Assembly (NCBI RefSeq): GCF_954871325.1
Contig: NC_088775.1
Location: 33,705,561-33,769,560 of the forward strand
Direction of reading: 5' to 3'
Length of the DNA: 64,000 nt
Source: Gordionus sp. m RMFG-2023
Lineage: Eukaryota > Nematomorpha > Gordioida > Chordodea > Parachordodidae
The notes under the pieces are model-generated. The model was not told the origin of the DNA, did no database searches, and saw nothing but the letters and a program-made list of their open reading frames with translations. Position numbers and translations under genes: made by a program. Shown here in pieces: positions 43,256 to 55,719 of this stretch. Position 1 is the stretch's first letter. Each line of letters opens with the position of its first letter.

Positions 43256-44149
43256 CACTAGTGTTGTTAAAAAGTCGGGTTCATCCAACTCCGACTCAGA
43301 GTCTCGAGTCGTTAGTTGAATATGTCGACTAACTCAAACTCAAGTCGTGAACTCGAGTTATTAACTCTAGTTCTTAAAACATTCGTCCTCTAGTCGACTA
43401 GAGGACGAATATTTTATGAGAGTCGTCAACTTGAGTCGATTAGAGGACGAATATTTCAGATTTATTATTATTAATTAAGATATTTTTTGTATACATTTTT
43501 TTACTTTAGACTTTTATGAGTCGTGAATACAAATTATATAGTTGAGTCGACTAGAGGACGAATATTTCTAACTTGAGCCGTCAACTTGAGTCGACTAGAG
43601 GACGAATATTTAAAATTAGTTATTATTAATTAAGATAATTTTTGTTTTTTACATTTTTTTACTTTAGACCTTCATGAGTCGTGAATACAAATTATATAGT
43701 TAAGTCGATTAGAGGACGAATAGTTCTATGAACTTGAGTCGACTTAAGGACGAAGATTTAAATTAGTTATTATTAATTTATAAAACATTTTTCTTTAACT
43801 TTAGACTTCCAATTTGAATTGTTATACGAGTTATATACTTAAGTCGACTAGAAGATGAATAGTTGTGTCGTTTTTTCGACTCAGACTCAAACGGGTCGTT
43901 TTTTACGACTTCAACCCAAAGTTGTGGTCGTTTTATTCAATCCGATCCAAAATATAGGTCGGTTTTTAAAGGACGATCTAAGGTTTCGGTTTTTTTTCAC
44001 CTCACCCATTATCCTGATCATTTTTTTTGACCAAGACTTCTAGGGTTGACTCCAATCTATAATAACATTTAGTAGATATTAAAATTATGGGAGGGTAAGT
44101 TATTTATAGCTTCTTTTAATTATAATGCTCTGACTTACTATTATTAATG

Positions 44150-44440
44150 CACTGGCATTTGTCATCGTTATTTTTTTAAACAGTGATTATGTACTATAAA
44201 AAAGTGACAATTGTCATAATCGTTATTTTTGAATTTTTAAGGCAAATGGATAAATATATACAAAGTAAACATGTTAAATTCAAATTTCAGTGAAGGTGTA
44301 TCATAGAAATATGACAATTTTCTACATTATTTTTGAATTTTATTAAAGCAAATGGGTAAAAATAGATATTGTAAACATGTCAAATTAAAATTTCAGTAAA
44401 TCTGTACCGTAGAAAGTTGACAATTGATTTTAAAAAGTGC
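44150..44440 (+). repeat. three units of the 119-bp family inside the hAT element
   Basis: AACATGTTAAATTCAAATTT, CAGTGAAGGTGTATCATAGA and GACAATTGTCATAATCG recur, diverged from the 1-3240 units. Confidence 0.85.
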
Positions 44441-44464
44441 GAGTGGACCTGTTAAAAAATTTAA

Positions 44465-46084
44465 ATGAGACATTTTGATGAAATAAATAGTAAAGGTTTC
44501 TGAAAATGCTTTGGAAAAATGGCACAATTTGCAAATATATTGAGCGTTAAATTACATAACGAATTGTGTGCATTTACCAGTATATTTAAAGATTTAATAG
44601 CAGAATTAAATGAAATGGATGATGATATCATATATACAAGTGAGGAGTTAAATAAAAGATGGAATATCACAATATGATTTGATAATAAATGTAATAGGTG
44701 TTTAATAGGCGTGTATGAAATCATTACAAGTTACAATATGCACAAAAGTGCATACATTAATTTATTTTTGACATATGAATACATTTTAATTTTGTCATTT
44801 GCGGAGGTAATTGCGAGAGAACATTTAGTAAATTAAAAAATTATAAAAAATAGGCTGAGCTAATTAGACGCGTTTTTATCCATCACGCATGATAACGCAC
44901 CAAACATAGTAAACGCTGCTGAAAAAATGATTACACTTTATCATGAAAAATATAAAACAAGCTTATACAGCCACCGATATTTAGCCCATATTATAAATTT
45001 GATAGTTAAAGAGGGGATTTCAGCCTTAAATAAAAAACTAAATAAAACTAATCTTGTAAAGAAGTTACATTCTTCACCAAAACTTTTACAAAGGTACTTG
45101 GAGCTCTCAGGAGGAACGAGGATTCCTTTAGATGTAGTAACTAGATGGAACTCTAAATATTTAATGATATCAACAGTAAACAAAGTAAGTTAAACATATT
45201 TTTTCATAATGTCTTTTATGTTCTTCTTTTGATAACCTTCTTGAGATATAACATTGCATTGTCTAATAATATATTTAATTTAAATAGAATTTTGATGCAA
45301 TTAAAGAGCTAGGAAAAAAATGTATGACAGAGCCTTTCGATATAAGCGTTAGGGAGGCAAAATCTTTAAAAGAAGTTGAAAATTTTTAAAAACCTTTTTA
45401 TAAAATAACACTCGAAATATCGTCAGATACTACTACAATTGGAACCGCTGTTTTACTTATAGCAAAGATGGACAAAATTTTAGGGGAGGCTTCCAAAAAT
45501 CATCCAGATGATGATATTAAAAATGCGGCAAGTAAAATGCAGATAAAATATGGAACGTATAAAAACTATCTGAGCACATTCAGCAATTATGTCTACCATG
45601 TTAGATCCGAAAACTAAGATGAAATATATGCCTCATTTTGTAGAAAAGCAGGATTATAATGAAAAATTCAATTTATTATATAAAACCTACGGGTGACCAC
45701 ACAAAGCAAATGTGTATGACTTCTCTCCAGATGATTTGGAAATACAGCCTTATTCGGTCTGTATGCATCACGAATTGAGAAAGTAATTATAAATATTTGG
45801 TTATATTAATTTATAATTTTAGAGAGGCTTGTGAATTTCCAGATCTCACAAGAGATGAAATTAAAGAATATGTCAAAGAACCGGTTGCACCAGCGTCAAC
45901 TAATATACTTGATTGGTGGGCGAAAAACAGCGATTTCTACCCAATCTTGTCGCTGATAGCTAAGAATTATATTGCTCAACAAACGTCCAGCGTTCCAAGC
46001 GAAAGCGCATTCAGCAAGGCCGTTGATTTTTTGACCAAGAAGCGAAACAGGATGTCACCAACAACATTTAAACATATTGCTTAA
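44465..46084 (+). pseudogene. hAT transposase (satellite-bearing family), broken
   Basis: The pieces in order: LCAFTSIFKDLIAELNEMDD (44560s), then THDNAPNIVNAAEKM with a catalytic Asp (about 44900), HRYLAHIINLIVKEGIS, DVVTRWNSKYLMI (TRW block), an intron from about 45186 to about 45288, AIKELGKKCMTEPFD, and in another frame STMLDPKTKMKYMPHF. The hATC region (45797-46084) reads ILDWWAKNSDFYPILS and SSVPSESAFSKAVDFL. At least three frameshifts or stops are present. The BED-finger N-terminus was not seen. It belongs to the Ac-like hAT group with the LDWW motif. Confidence 0.88.
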
Positions 46085-46844
46085 ATAATTGGGATGTTTC
46101 AATATGAAATCATTATATATATATACATTTGTATCTTATTGATTCTATTATAAATCTTGTTATTTGTATTATAGTTATCAATAAATATTTAAAATATAAA
46201 TAAATATTGTGTAATTTATATATTATTTTGAAGATATTTAGTAATAATTTATTTAATATAAGATTATAGGCCTGTTTTTATTAGATTTTATCTAAGGTTT
46301 TACAAATTTAAAATCAAAGATCAAAAACATTTTAATTTATGTTTCTCTATTTTAATAAAGAATTTTTATGTAAAGTTAAAATAAAGTCTAACATTGAATT
46401 TATTTTAAAATTACCTCAGCTTAGAAAATTCTCAAATATCAAAAATTATGTTTCGCGTAATTTTTACGAGAATATTAAATATAGAATTACTATTCACTCG
46501 CATAAATAAGACATTTGAATAACTAAAAAATCTACGCGAATGAATTTTTTTTAATTAAATTTTTATAAATAAAACAATAAAATATGTTACTTTTTTTTAT
46601 TATAATAACTAAATAAAAATATAAAATAAAAAATACAAATCTTATTTATTTTAAAAGTACCATGAAAACAAATAATATATTATTAAAAAGAGGAAAAGGA
46701 GAGTGTTTCAAAGAATCAAAAAATAAATTCAAATTATATTAATTTGTTACATTATAGGAATTAATAAATTAAAATATTGGTTATTGAATAGTAATATATT
46801 TAAATTTATATTACATTCATTATATTTATTCAAATAATATTTTT
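46085..46844. other. AT-rich interval, no gene seen
   Basis: Microsatellite ATATAT near 46110 and homopolymer-rich sequence. There is no terminus matching TAGTGTTGTTAA. Confidence 0.5.
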
Positions 46845-47038
46845 TGTTATGAATTCAAATTCAACTTATATTACTTTTTATTTTTCGTAACCTTACTTTT
46901 TGTTTTTTGTTTAATCATATATATTATAATTTTATATAGTATATATATAGCATGTGTATGAAGAGAAAAAGAAGTTAGTTAATAATAATAAAATATATCT
47001 TTACTTACTCGCACGTTTAGCTTCCTTCGTTCTTTGCA

Positions 47039-47056
47039 TGGTGCCCTGGCTCTGGG
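47039..47056 (+). other. candidate primer-binding site
   Basis: TGGTGCCCTGGCTCTGGG directly follows the first LTR. A decayed echo of the LTR end plus this site (TTCTTCATGGTGTCCTGG) lies at about 47350-47370. Confidence 0.55.
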
Positions 47057-47076
47057 TGGTGGACTAGAATGAGATG

Positions 47077-47312
47077 ACTACCTAACCTATGGAGATGACT
47101 GCTTAACCTATTGAGATGACTACCTATTGAGATGACTACCTAATTTATTGACATGATCAATACCTAGTCTATTGATGACTGCTTAACTTATTGAGATGAC
47201 TACCTATTGAGATGACTACCTTATCTATTGATATGACTGCCTAATCTATTGATATGACCAATGCCTAATCTACTGAGACGACAACCTAATCTATTAAGAT
47301 GACCAAGAATCA
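47077..47312. repeat. minisatellite GATGACTACCTATTGA
   Basis: About a dozen variants of a ~20-bp unit (GATGACTACCTAATCTATTG), inside the TRIM-like element just after the primer-binding site. Confidence 0.9.
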
Positions 47313-48807
47313 AACCTTAGCACGTTCTTTCATGCAAAAATCTTCTTTCTTCATGGTGTCCTGGATCTGGATGTTGGACTGGAATATGATAACCAGCACC
47401 TAACCTAATGTGGCAACCTAGAAAGAACCAATATGGAAGTTGGACGTTAGGTTATGAATTTTATTTTGTGAGACCAATGATGATTACTTAATTCTAATCC
47501 ACGTAAGAAGAAAAGTTATTATAAATTAAGATTTTATGCCGGGATAAAGGTATGTTATAAATTTTTAAAATCACTAAAATGTAAAATCATAATGGATATA
47601 TTTGAACACACAAAAAGCCTTTAAAAAATTATTTACTTAATTTCTTAGTGAAATATTGATATTTTTTTGATTTCTTGTATGATGACCATTTGTTATAAAT
47701 TAACTAAACCTAAAGATGAATTCTTAGATATAATTAAAAATAAACCATTAAATATCCTAAACAAGAAGATAAAACTTTAATTTTAAATATATTAAAATGT
47801 AATTAAAACATATGTATTAAAAGGGATTGATTTAAATAACCCTTATAAGTAATACTTAATATGATAAAAATGTTTTTGAAATAAAGCTTTTGAAGACAAG
47901 TGGTTATGTTACATCTTCATTTTAGATAAATATTTAAATGATGTGATGAGATCATTTTCTAAAAATTATCTTAGGAAGAATTTTTATTAAAAATAACACT
48001 TTTTGAATTAAAACTAGGGTGTGAAATTTAAATTTTTTATTTAAAAAGAGGGAAATGTGAATAATATTTTATTTGCATATTTTAACCTCGGAGATTGAAA
48101 ATAAATAAAAATAAATTAAATACTAAAACGCAAAAATTAATTAAACACTAAAACGCGAAAAAATAAAATTATTAAAACGCTAAAAATATAACAATCTTAT
48201 TGATTTATCATTCTTCACTTATTTTAATATTTTGATGAACTATTAATTCTTATTATTCGCGACTTACTGATGATTATGACGATTTTTAAAAAATTGCGAT
48301 TTAAACGAACCATCGTGCAAAATCAAACCAACGATTGGGACAAGCCAACGTTATGATGATTCGTGATACAACTTAATTACCAAAACGATAAACCACTAAA
48401 ACAACAAACTCTATATGACTTCTCCGATGAAATTATCAGAAGAGGGAGAATGTTGTGAATATACTTTTTGAACTAATTTTTATTATAATCTAATTTTTTG
48501 TTATAATCTAATTTTATTTTATAAACGGCGTAACCTTACTTTTAATTTTATTTTATAAACGGCGTAACCTTACTTTTATATTACTTTTTTGTTTTTCGTT
48601 TATATTCTAATTTGGACTTATAAAAATGTATATAAATGAAGTGTGAAATGAAAAAGTTAATTAATAAAATATATTTTTACTGACTCGAACCTCGCGCTAT
48701 ATCGTTAGTGTCTTTATTCTTTGCATAAGCCATCAAACTTTGCAATAAATACAATTTTTAATTAATGCAACCAACTATATATTTTAATTCAATAACATAT
48801 AATAATA

Positions 48808-49108
48808 CCTAGACTGACGATTCATTCATTAAAAGTGTACATCAATACAAATCAGCTAGAGACGCCATCTTGATTACTGTAATAAATATTAAAATTTTAA
48901 ACGAGAGCCTAATTTTATATTATATCTGATGCAAACTTTATTAAAGAATTGCCTGTTCATCGAGATAATAAGAAAGTAAGTTATCAATTTAATATTAGTT
49001 TTTAACATGAAAATAATTATTATAAAGGTTACCAAAATGGCGGGTCCAGCTGATTTGCTTTTAACGACGCTTAAAAATGGATTTTAATGAATGAATCGTC
49101 AGTCTAGG
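48808..49108. mobile_element. 301-bp MITE with TA target duplication
   Basis: CCTAGACTGACGATTCATTC plus ATTAAAA at 48808 and its inverse ending at 49108 form perfect 27-bp terminal repeats, with weaker pairing continuing inside (AAATCAGCT, CGCCAT). TA flanks both ends. Outside TA the flanks also pair (AACATATAATAA), so the repeat may extend to about 48790-49126. No coding capacity. TA fits the Tc1/mariner superfamily. Confidence 0.8.
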
Positions 49109-49110
49109 TA

Positions 49111-49980
49111 TTATTATATGTCATTGTTTTAATTTGAATAAGTTATGTAACGAATAAAAAAACTAAATTTTAAAAATTTATCTTATTTGTTGAAACATAT
49201 GATCATAGCTTTTTTTTCTTCCCACCAATAATCCTATATTTTTATCGTCAATTCATCAAGTTATTATTTTATAAAAAGTATTCAATTAATTTAGATCAAT
49301 CAAATAATATTAAAATATCTGAAGCACTTGAAAGTAATGTGATATATTTTGATATATATATTTATATTTTCTCTAGATCTAGACATGATTATAGACAGAA
49401 AGGAACAAAGAAAACAAGACTTTTAATTATAAAAAGATTGTAATTATTTATGTATTAGCATTATAGTTGTTAATAAATTATTTTTTATTGAATAAAATTA
49501 TAATTAAATTTGTTTACTTGATTTTATCTCATTTTTTATTTAAGATATGTAAGAATAAAGCAAAAAAAAGCTTTTGTGAAAGATAATAACATTTTTTCCT
49601 TTACAATACCCTAATATTTATTTCCATTAATTTTAACTAATTTTGTCATTTTACCTTCATTAAATTTATTGAAATATAATTTTACACAAATATATTATCA
49701 CTTTTTAAATTCTAATTTATTATTAAAGCCAAATTTTAAAATATTTTGCCTAAAAAATTGGAAACAATAAGATTAATATAAAAGAATTTAAGTTTATTAA
49801 GTGTTTTGTTTTCATTCACATGATATTTGAATTAAAATCCTGTGCCTATTCAAATCTTATGAATTCTAATATTATAAATGTAAATGTATTAACAGACCAT
49901 GCTGGAATGAAAGTTTATTAATGCTTTATAACATAAGATTTTATTTGAACTAATTTTATTACATGCATCACAATTATTAT
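49111..49980. other. AT-rich interval, no gene seen
   Basis: No ORF, array or terminal repeat recognised; it may include the undetected 3' end of the Tigger copy. Confidence 0.5.
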
Positions 49981-49995
49981 AAAGTAATGTAAGAT

Positions 49996-51514
49996 TTAAT
50001 AAAAATATTTTGTGATAAGAGTTTGGCTAGACTCTGGAGTATATAATTCTTTTTCCACTATATTCTCTAGCTTTCTTAGTGAATCTTGATCCCTTAGATT
50101 ATGAGCATATTCAAGAAAAGTATAATAACCATTAAGAGCCTGATTTTTTGTAATTAAATGATCAGATATCTCTAGGTTCCCTTCATCATTCTCGGAGCTT
50201 TCATAACCTTCTATAAAAAATAAGATTAATTAAAATTTTAAGTAATTAAACCTTCCAACTCTGATCTTATCTGATTACAAATATCCTGATCATCTAAAAT
50301 TCCATGGCAGCTAGCATCATCATCGTGTAACGCATATTCTTCAAATATGGTTTCAAATTCATCTTCTTCGTTGTCAGTTAATGCTATATCATCCTCCGAT
50401 TCCCAATCAAATGCCATAAACTTATCAAAAAATTTAGCTTCAATAAAACACTTTATGATTGTGGTACTTGTCACCTCACCCCATGCAAATTTTATAAGAT
50501 AGAGGCTAAAGTGTAAATCTTTTATAAAAAAAGGTGGTGTCATTTCCTTCCATTAATGTTATCATTTTTCTCATGATACCCTTTCTATAATGACATTTAA
50601 AAGATATAATTGCACCCATGTCCAAAGGTTGAATTAATGATATTGTATTTGCTGGTAAAAAAATTAATTTTATATTGTTAAATGTTAATTTTGTTTTGTG
50701 ACAAGATCTTCTTTAATGAGGAATCCCATTCTTTAAGAATATCTTCAAAAGTTGAGGTTGTCATCCAGCTGCTTTTATTGGAGTAGTATTTAACTGGTAA
50801 TTTTTTATTTTTAAAGCACCTAGGGTTTTTAAATTTCCTTACAACATATAACTTTTTATCAGATCCATCCCCATTTATGATAAATAGAACTGTGACCTTT
50901 TCCTTGTCTGGTTTGAAGCCCAGTGGTTGAGTTCCACTAAATTCCATTGTGCCCTTTTGTAATGCTCGGTAGTATAGTCCTGTCTCATCACAATTGTAAA
51001 TATTACTCCTTTGATAATCTTTAATCAGAGATGGGAGTGTATTGTATTTCTGCTCCATTCATTTGCATTAATAATATCTGCACTCCCCTTTTCATTGCAA
51101 ACATTATGAAAATTTATATTCTGTCTTTTCCTAAATTTCTGCAACAAGCTGCTAGTAGGAATGCCTATAATTTATATATATTATAAAAACTTATAATTAC
51201 CTTCAGTTTGGCTAAAAAACATAGCTTTTTCTAACATCACTGGCCCATTTAGACTGCAATTTTTACTTCGCATTTGGGTAAACCAAACCAATAAAGCTGC
51301 TTCTGTCTTTGGGTAACAACTCATTCTAACTCTTTTAGTTGTAGGACCTTAGAAATTGTGAGCATAGGTTTTCTTTATTCGCTATTAAACGGTAGATTGT
51401 CGAGACGTGGCAATTGTAATTTGATGCCAATTGTGTTTTTGATGTAGTGTTTAATTTATCAATTATTTCTTTTTTATGCTTCAGGGTTAATGTTTGGAAT
51501 GATTTTTTTACCAT
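49996..51514 (-). pseudogene. Tigger/pogo-type transposase, copy 1
   Basis: The start at ATG 51514 reads MVKKSFQTLTLKHKKEIIDK, then TSKTQLASNYNCHVSTIYRL, a pogo-type helix-turn-helix. The next helix-turn-helix (CENP-B type) is spliced over a 36-nt intron (51165-51200), with NGPVMLEKAMFFSQTE before and GIPTSSLLQKFRKRQN after. The DDE domain reads IYNCDETGLYYRAL (first Asp) and DKEKVTVLFIINGDGSDK. The segment expected to hold DNC...H is missing between LSQNKINI and NNIKLIFLPANTISLIQPLD, so the second catalytic Asp is lost. The C-terminus is acidic (WESEDDIALTDNEEDEFE). Two to three frameshifts. Inactive. Confidence 0.9.
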
Positions 51515-51589
51515 TTTTATATTAATTTCTGGCGTGGTAATGAATGAATGAATGAATGGAAAAAGGTTAAATAAAAAAAATGATGAATA

Positions 51590-51815
51590 ATTTTTTTCGA
51601 TAAATTTTTTTTATTTTTTCACTTATCCGATTAAATTAACGTTATTGTTATATAAATGGGACCTGAAAAATTTTGCAATTATCCGATATTTCGCAATTAA
51701 TCGATTCGCAAATAAATGTAATTTAACATTATACCATAGTAATTATTATCAAAATCGCGGGGTTTTTTCGCATTTAAAAGTTTTTGCACTTAAGCGATAT
51801 GCAATTAAACGGTTG
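51590..51815 (-). repeat. Tigger copy 1 left end, CGATTAATTGCG repeats
   Basis: On the minus strand the end reads TACAACCGTTTAATTGCATA then TCGCTTAAGTGC. Several copies of a motif close to TCGGATAATTGCGAAA follow, in both orientations. The other Tigger ends (20455, 62841) carry the same motif family. Confidence 0.65.
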
Positions 51816-52030
51816 TACTTATTAATCAATATAAACCTTTAAAAAAATTTATTCCTATAGTTTCTAGTAAGACAAGTGAGTTTCATATACTTCTGAATCA
51901 ATATGACCACCATCCACTACATTTCAAATATTATTGAAGACGCCTGATTAAAACATTTATATTATTATTATATATTTAATATTAAAATATATTATATTAT
52001 ATAATTATATATATTTTATATTATATTACA

Positions 52031-52038
52031 CTTATATT
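52031..52038. repeat. left 8-bp target duplication of hAT family D
   Basis: CTTATATT directly before CAGCGTCTACATGGC; repeated at 59498-59505. Confidence 0.95.
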
Positions 52039-52111
52039 CAGCGTCTACATGGCAGAAAATTTGATGGAGGCAACCCCCATCCCAAATCTACCCCTACCCC
52101 CTAAAAAATTT

Positions 52112-52128
52112 CGCGGCCTTCGGCCGCG
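52112..52128. other. subterminal hairpin of hAT family D
   Basis: CGCGGCCTTCGGCCGCG, a perfect 7-bp stem with a TTC loop, about 75 bp from the element end. Confidence 0.85.
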
Positions 52129-52379
52129 ATATTTGCCTTAATCAAGAAAATCTTATATTAAGTCACTATTTATACCCTTACAAACATTCAGACCTGCTTT
52201 GGAAAAAAAAATTTACAAACTGATAACTATTGTTACTATCCGTTTTCAATTAACTTATATTTAAGTAGGTAGTGCAATCTTTTCATAATTTGATTGATAA
52301 TCAATTTATTTTCATAAAAATTAATATAATAGTATTAAATGAGATAACATATTTACATTACTATAAAAAAATATCAAAA

Positions 52380-52930
52380 ATTTAGTAAAAAAATATAAGA
52401 TGAGTAATTTTAAAGAGGTATAGCTTGATTCTATAATTACTAATACCTTTATATTAAGTAAAAAAAACAAAATGAGTAATTTTAAAGAGGTATAGCTTGA
52501 TTCTATAAATACTAATGCCTTTATATTAATTAAAAACATTCATATAGATATAACTATTATATAAAAAAAAATTTTATGTAAATATAACTTTTATATAAAA
52601 TATTAGAATAAAGAATATAGTATATTTTGCACAAGAATTATAAAAACATTTATGTAAATATAACTATTATATAAAATATAAAATGAATAGAGTATATTTT
52701 GCACTGGAAATATAAATTTTTTTATGTAAATATAACTTTTATATAAAATATGAGAAAAAAATGAATATAGTTGCACTGGAATTATAAAAACATCTATGTA
52801 AATATAAGTTTTATATAAAATATTAAAATAAAATGAATATAATATATTTTGCACTGGAATTATAAAAACATTTATGTAAATATAACTATTATAAAATATT
52901 TAAATAAAATGAATATAGTATTATATTATG
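52380..52930. repeat. two ~72-bp minisatellites inside hAT family D
   Basis: 52380-52530: two units with ATGAGTAATTTTAAAGAGGT and ATAGCTTGATTCTATAA. 52560-52930: about five or six units with AATATAACTATTATATAAAA and TATATTTTGCACTGGAATTA. Both lie 3' of the transposase gene. Confidence 0.88.
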
Positions 52931-53017
52931 CACCGGACTAGAATGATATAAAAAACTATTAAATTAAATTTACATTATTAAAAAGGCGTATATAATTAGC
53001 TGTGAAAAAGATATAAC

Positions 53018-55560
53018 TTATTTTATTAATAATTTAGTTAATCTTTTAGACGTAGATGCAAATCGCGTTATAATGTCGTCTATTTTAAATCTTTCAAAAA
53101 CATCAATTTCGCTGGATATTAGAAGTAAATTTTCTAAAAAGGGGTCAGAAATTTTATTCCGCATTCTAGTTTTATTTATTTTGACTTTGCTCATCACTCT
53201 TTCGGCTGAACAAGAAGTAGTTGGTAGAGTCAATAAATATTTATATAATAAATATAAATTAGAATAAGAATTTAATTTATTTAAAAGACGATATGGTAGT
53301 ATAAATGAATATTTTATCCATTTTTTTGTATTAATTATGTTATCGTTATTGATATCTTCCTCGGTTTCATCGTTTACAATACCTTTAATTATATATAATT
53401 TTAAATAAAATATCAATAAATTACTTTCATCAATATATAACCCATCATTCTTTTTTATTTTCAAAAGATCCTTGCAATAAATGATTGCTTGTGAATCCAA
53501 ATATAAAGATCGAAAATCATTATATTCACGAGCAATATCTTGAGCATTTAATTGGTAAGTATGACAAATTTGAGATATTTGCCACCCTTCTATTCTATCA
53601 TTGGCTATAATTCCAGCTGGTGTAAAAAGAGATATTTGAGATAAAAAATTTAAACAATCATAATTAAATCTTTCATTTAAATCATTAATGATTGTATCAA
53701 GCACAGGGAAAAATATTTCCCTTTTATATCTATAATGCTAAATAATAATTTTAAATCTTTTTTTATTCAACTTGTTTTTTTTTTGTTTAACATAATTATT
53801 GAATGCTGTTTGATCAAATTTGAATATTGATTTTATATTATGCAATTCCGTTGTAACATTATTCTTTTTCAAATAACTGTTAGATAAGGAATGCAATTTT
53901 AAAAAAATATTATCCCCATTAGCTACATTTTAAAATTATTTATAGAAATCGTAACTAATTTTAACCTCTTAGTCTTTGTAATTTATTTTTTGTGTGTTGT
54001 ATTAATTTAGTTACCATAGCCAAATCATTACCAACTGCCTGCATTTCAATACAAGCCTCATGTGTGCATTTCAATATTTCTTTCAAAATAAATAGACTTA
54101 ATATGAAATCTTCATCCTTAATTCTTGTTAATAATCCATCGGCAATAGAAGAGGTGCTTGGGTCATTAGAATCTTTTAATTCATTTAATGATGCTATAAT
54201 ATGTTCATAAACATCTAAAAAAATTTCTACAGCTTTATAAGATGATGACCAATTTCTAAAAAAAGATAAGTTACATTAAAAATATTATATTTACCTTGTT
54301 GTATTTTTTATTCTTTTAAGAGATTTTTTAGACTTTGTCATTTGATATTTAACAAACACTCCTTGACGTCTTACCCCATTCATGAAATTATATAACTCAT
54401 CCAATATTCCCATTACCTTTTTCATTTCTATTTTGCATCCACAAACATGAGCAACTACTAAATTGAGCCTATGTGCATGGCACCAAATATATATGGCTTT
54501 TGGAGCCTCTTTCAATATTAAAGCCTGCATTCCTTTGTATACTCCTCTCATATTCCCTGCACCATCCATACTTTGCCCAACCATATAATCAAGAGGAAGA
54601 CCAAGATCTTTGAACTTAGAAAAAACATGTTTCTTTATATTTTCCCCGGTGGTTTCTGATGTTGTAAAAACATGGATGATCCTTTCTACAGGATGTGGAT
54701 GCGGATCATCTTCTATATATCTTACAAGTAAAGCAATGCATTCTTTTTTAGACACATCATATGTTCCATCTAATATGATGCTATAGGCACAATTCTCTTT
54801 AATTTTTTGAATAATACATTTTATTATTTTTATCTTAATGACTTCAATAATTTTTTTCACATGGCCATATGACAATAAATTTATATAAGGTCTTGAAATT
54901 TTATCTGATTTTTTTCTCCTCAATTTTTCGTTGTTATCAATGTATGCCCGTAAAGTTGGAACCGTTTTTGCCATTAATTTTATGAGGCACATAAAATTAC
55001 CTTCATTCGAATTAGTGCCCCAAAAGGCTATGTTACATTTTATAAGGTATATAATGGCATCAATAATATTATGAACTATATTACGATTTTCCATTATTAT
55101 ATCAAGCCTATTTGATAGAAAATGATCTTGAATACGCTTATTTGCAAGCCAAGTCATGTTGGTGTATTCACAATCCTTATGAATAGAAGATGACTCATGT
55201 CTCTCTAAGTCACGCTTAAAATTTTTCCAATTATTTACTCCAAGTTGAGTCCAAAAAGTATTGGATTTAGGGCCACCAAACATAAGACAATAAAGACAAA
55301 AGACTTTGTCTAAAGTGGTGCTATAGGATAACCAATTTCTTGGTTTGAGGGAACCATCAATATTAACCTTTTTATAATAGGATATATTCATGCTCCTATT
55401 TAAAAGTAGAAATAATGGATGCGTAAAAATTAATAAAAATTAAATTTTTTAAAAACCTTTTGTGAGTAACAGGATATTGAAATATATTTGAACATGGCTG
55501 ACATGGGCCTATGGAAATTATGAAATTAATCAAGATATTTGTCATTCTAAAGAATATGAA
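53018..55560 (-). CDS. hAT transposase, ZMYM1-like (family D), main exons
   Basis: The exon at about 55560-55461 ends GPCQPCSNIFQYPVTHK, the entry to the TTF-type zinc finger. The next exon (55395-54295) continues SLKPRNWLSYSTTLDKVFC, LYCLMFGG, SSIHKDC, then YSIILDGTYDVSKKECIAL (first catalytic Asp), GQSMDGAGNMRGVYKGMQ (second Asp) and YIWCHAHRLNLVVAHV. A 39-nt intron (54256-54294) precedes NWSSSYKAVEIFLDVYEH (the W block, here without TR) and CTHEACIEMQAVGNDLAM. The last part (53704-53018) has PVLDTIINDLNERF and the hATC region LPTTSCSAERVMSKVKINK. One questionable stop near 53740 separates the last two parts; otherwise open. Start 55391 is internal to the gene. The protein is a nuclear cut-and-paste transposase. 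Confidence 0.88.
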
Positions 55561-55719
55561 ATGAAAAGGGTCATTAGGCTCCTTTTTTTTATATAATTGA
55601 ATAATATTTGGGCCTTTAATGTTTGAAATATTTTGGCTTGCATTGGGATTGATAATTGGATGAAAAAAAGATATAATTGGGGAATTTTCAATAACTTTGT
55701 GTGTTTGCTAATTATTATT

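Larger units (their letters stand above)
43259..46084 (+). mobile_element. satellite-bearing hAT, second copy with transposase
   Basis: The left terminus TAGTGTTGTTAA at 43259 is preceded by GCTGACAC (candidate TSD). It is followed by GAGTCG/GACGAATATTT subterminal repeats (43280-43860), a segment matching 3300-3560 inverted, about three units of the 119-bp repeat (44150-44440) and then a hAT transposase pseudogene. This order ties the 1-4001 array to a hAT element. No right terminus was found, so the end given is the end of the transposase reading frame. Confidence 0.75.
46845..48725 (+). mobile_element. TRIM-like LTR element with internal minisatellite
   Basis: Two related, diverged segments begin TGTTATGAAT (46845) and TGTTGTGAAT (48451). 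Both contain a TTATATTACTTTTT-TTTTTCG stretch and a TAATAAAATATAT-TTTAC stretch, and both end TTCTTTGCA (47038 and 48725), giving LTRs of about 194 and 275 bp. The first is followed by TGGTGCCCTGGCTCTGGG, a plausible primer-binding site; the second is preceded by AGAAGAGGGAGAA, a polypurine tract. No ORF and no clear target duplication. This is older than the element at 39021. Confidence 0.7.

Noticed and set aside
52603-52854. 83-codon minus-strand ORF with repeated YSF/YIY segments
   Set aside because: It is the translation of the ~72-bp minisatellite and has no support as a protein.
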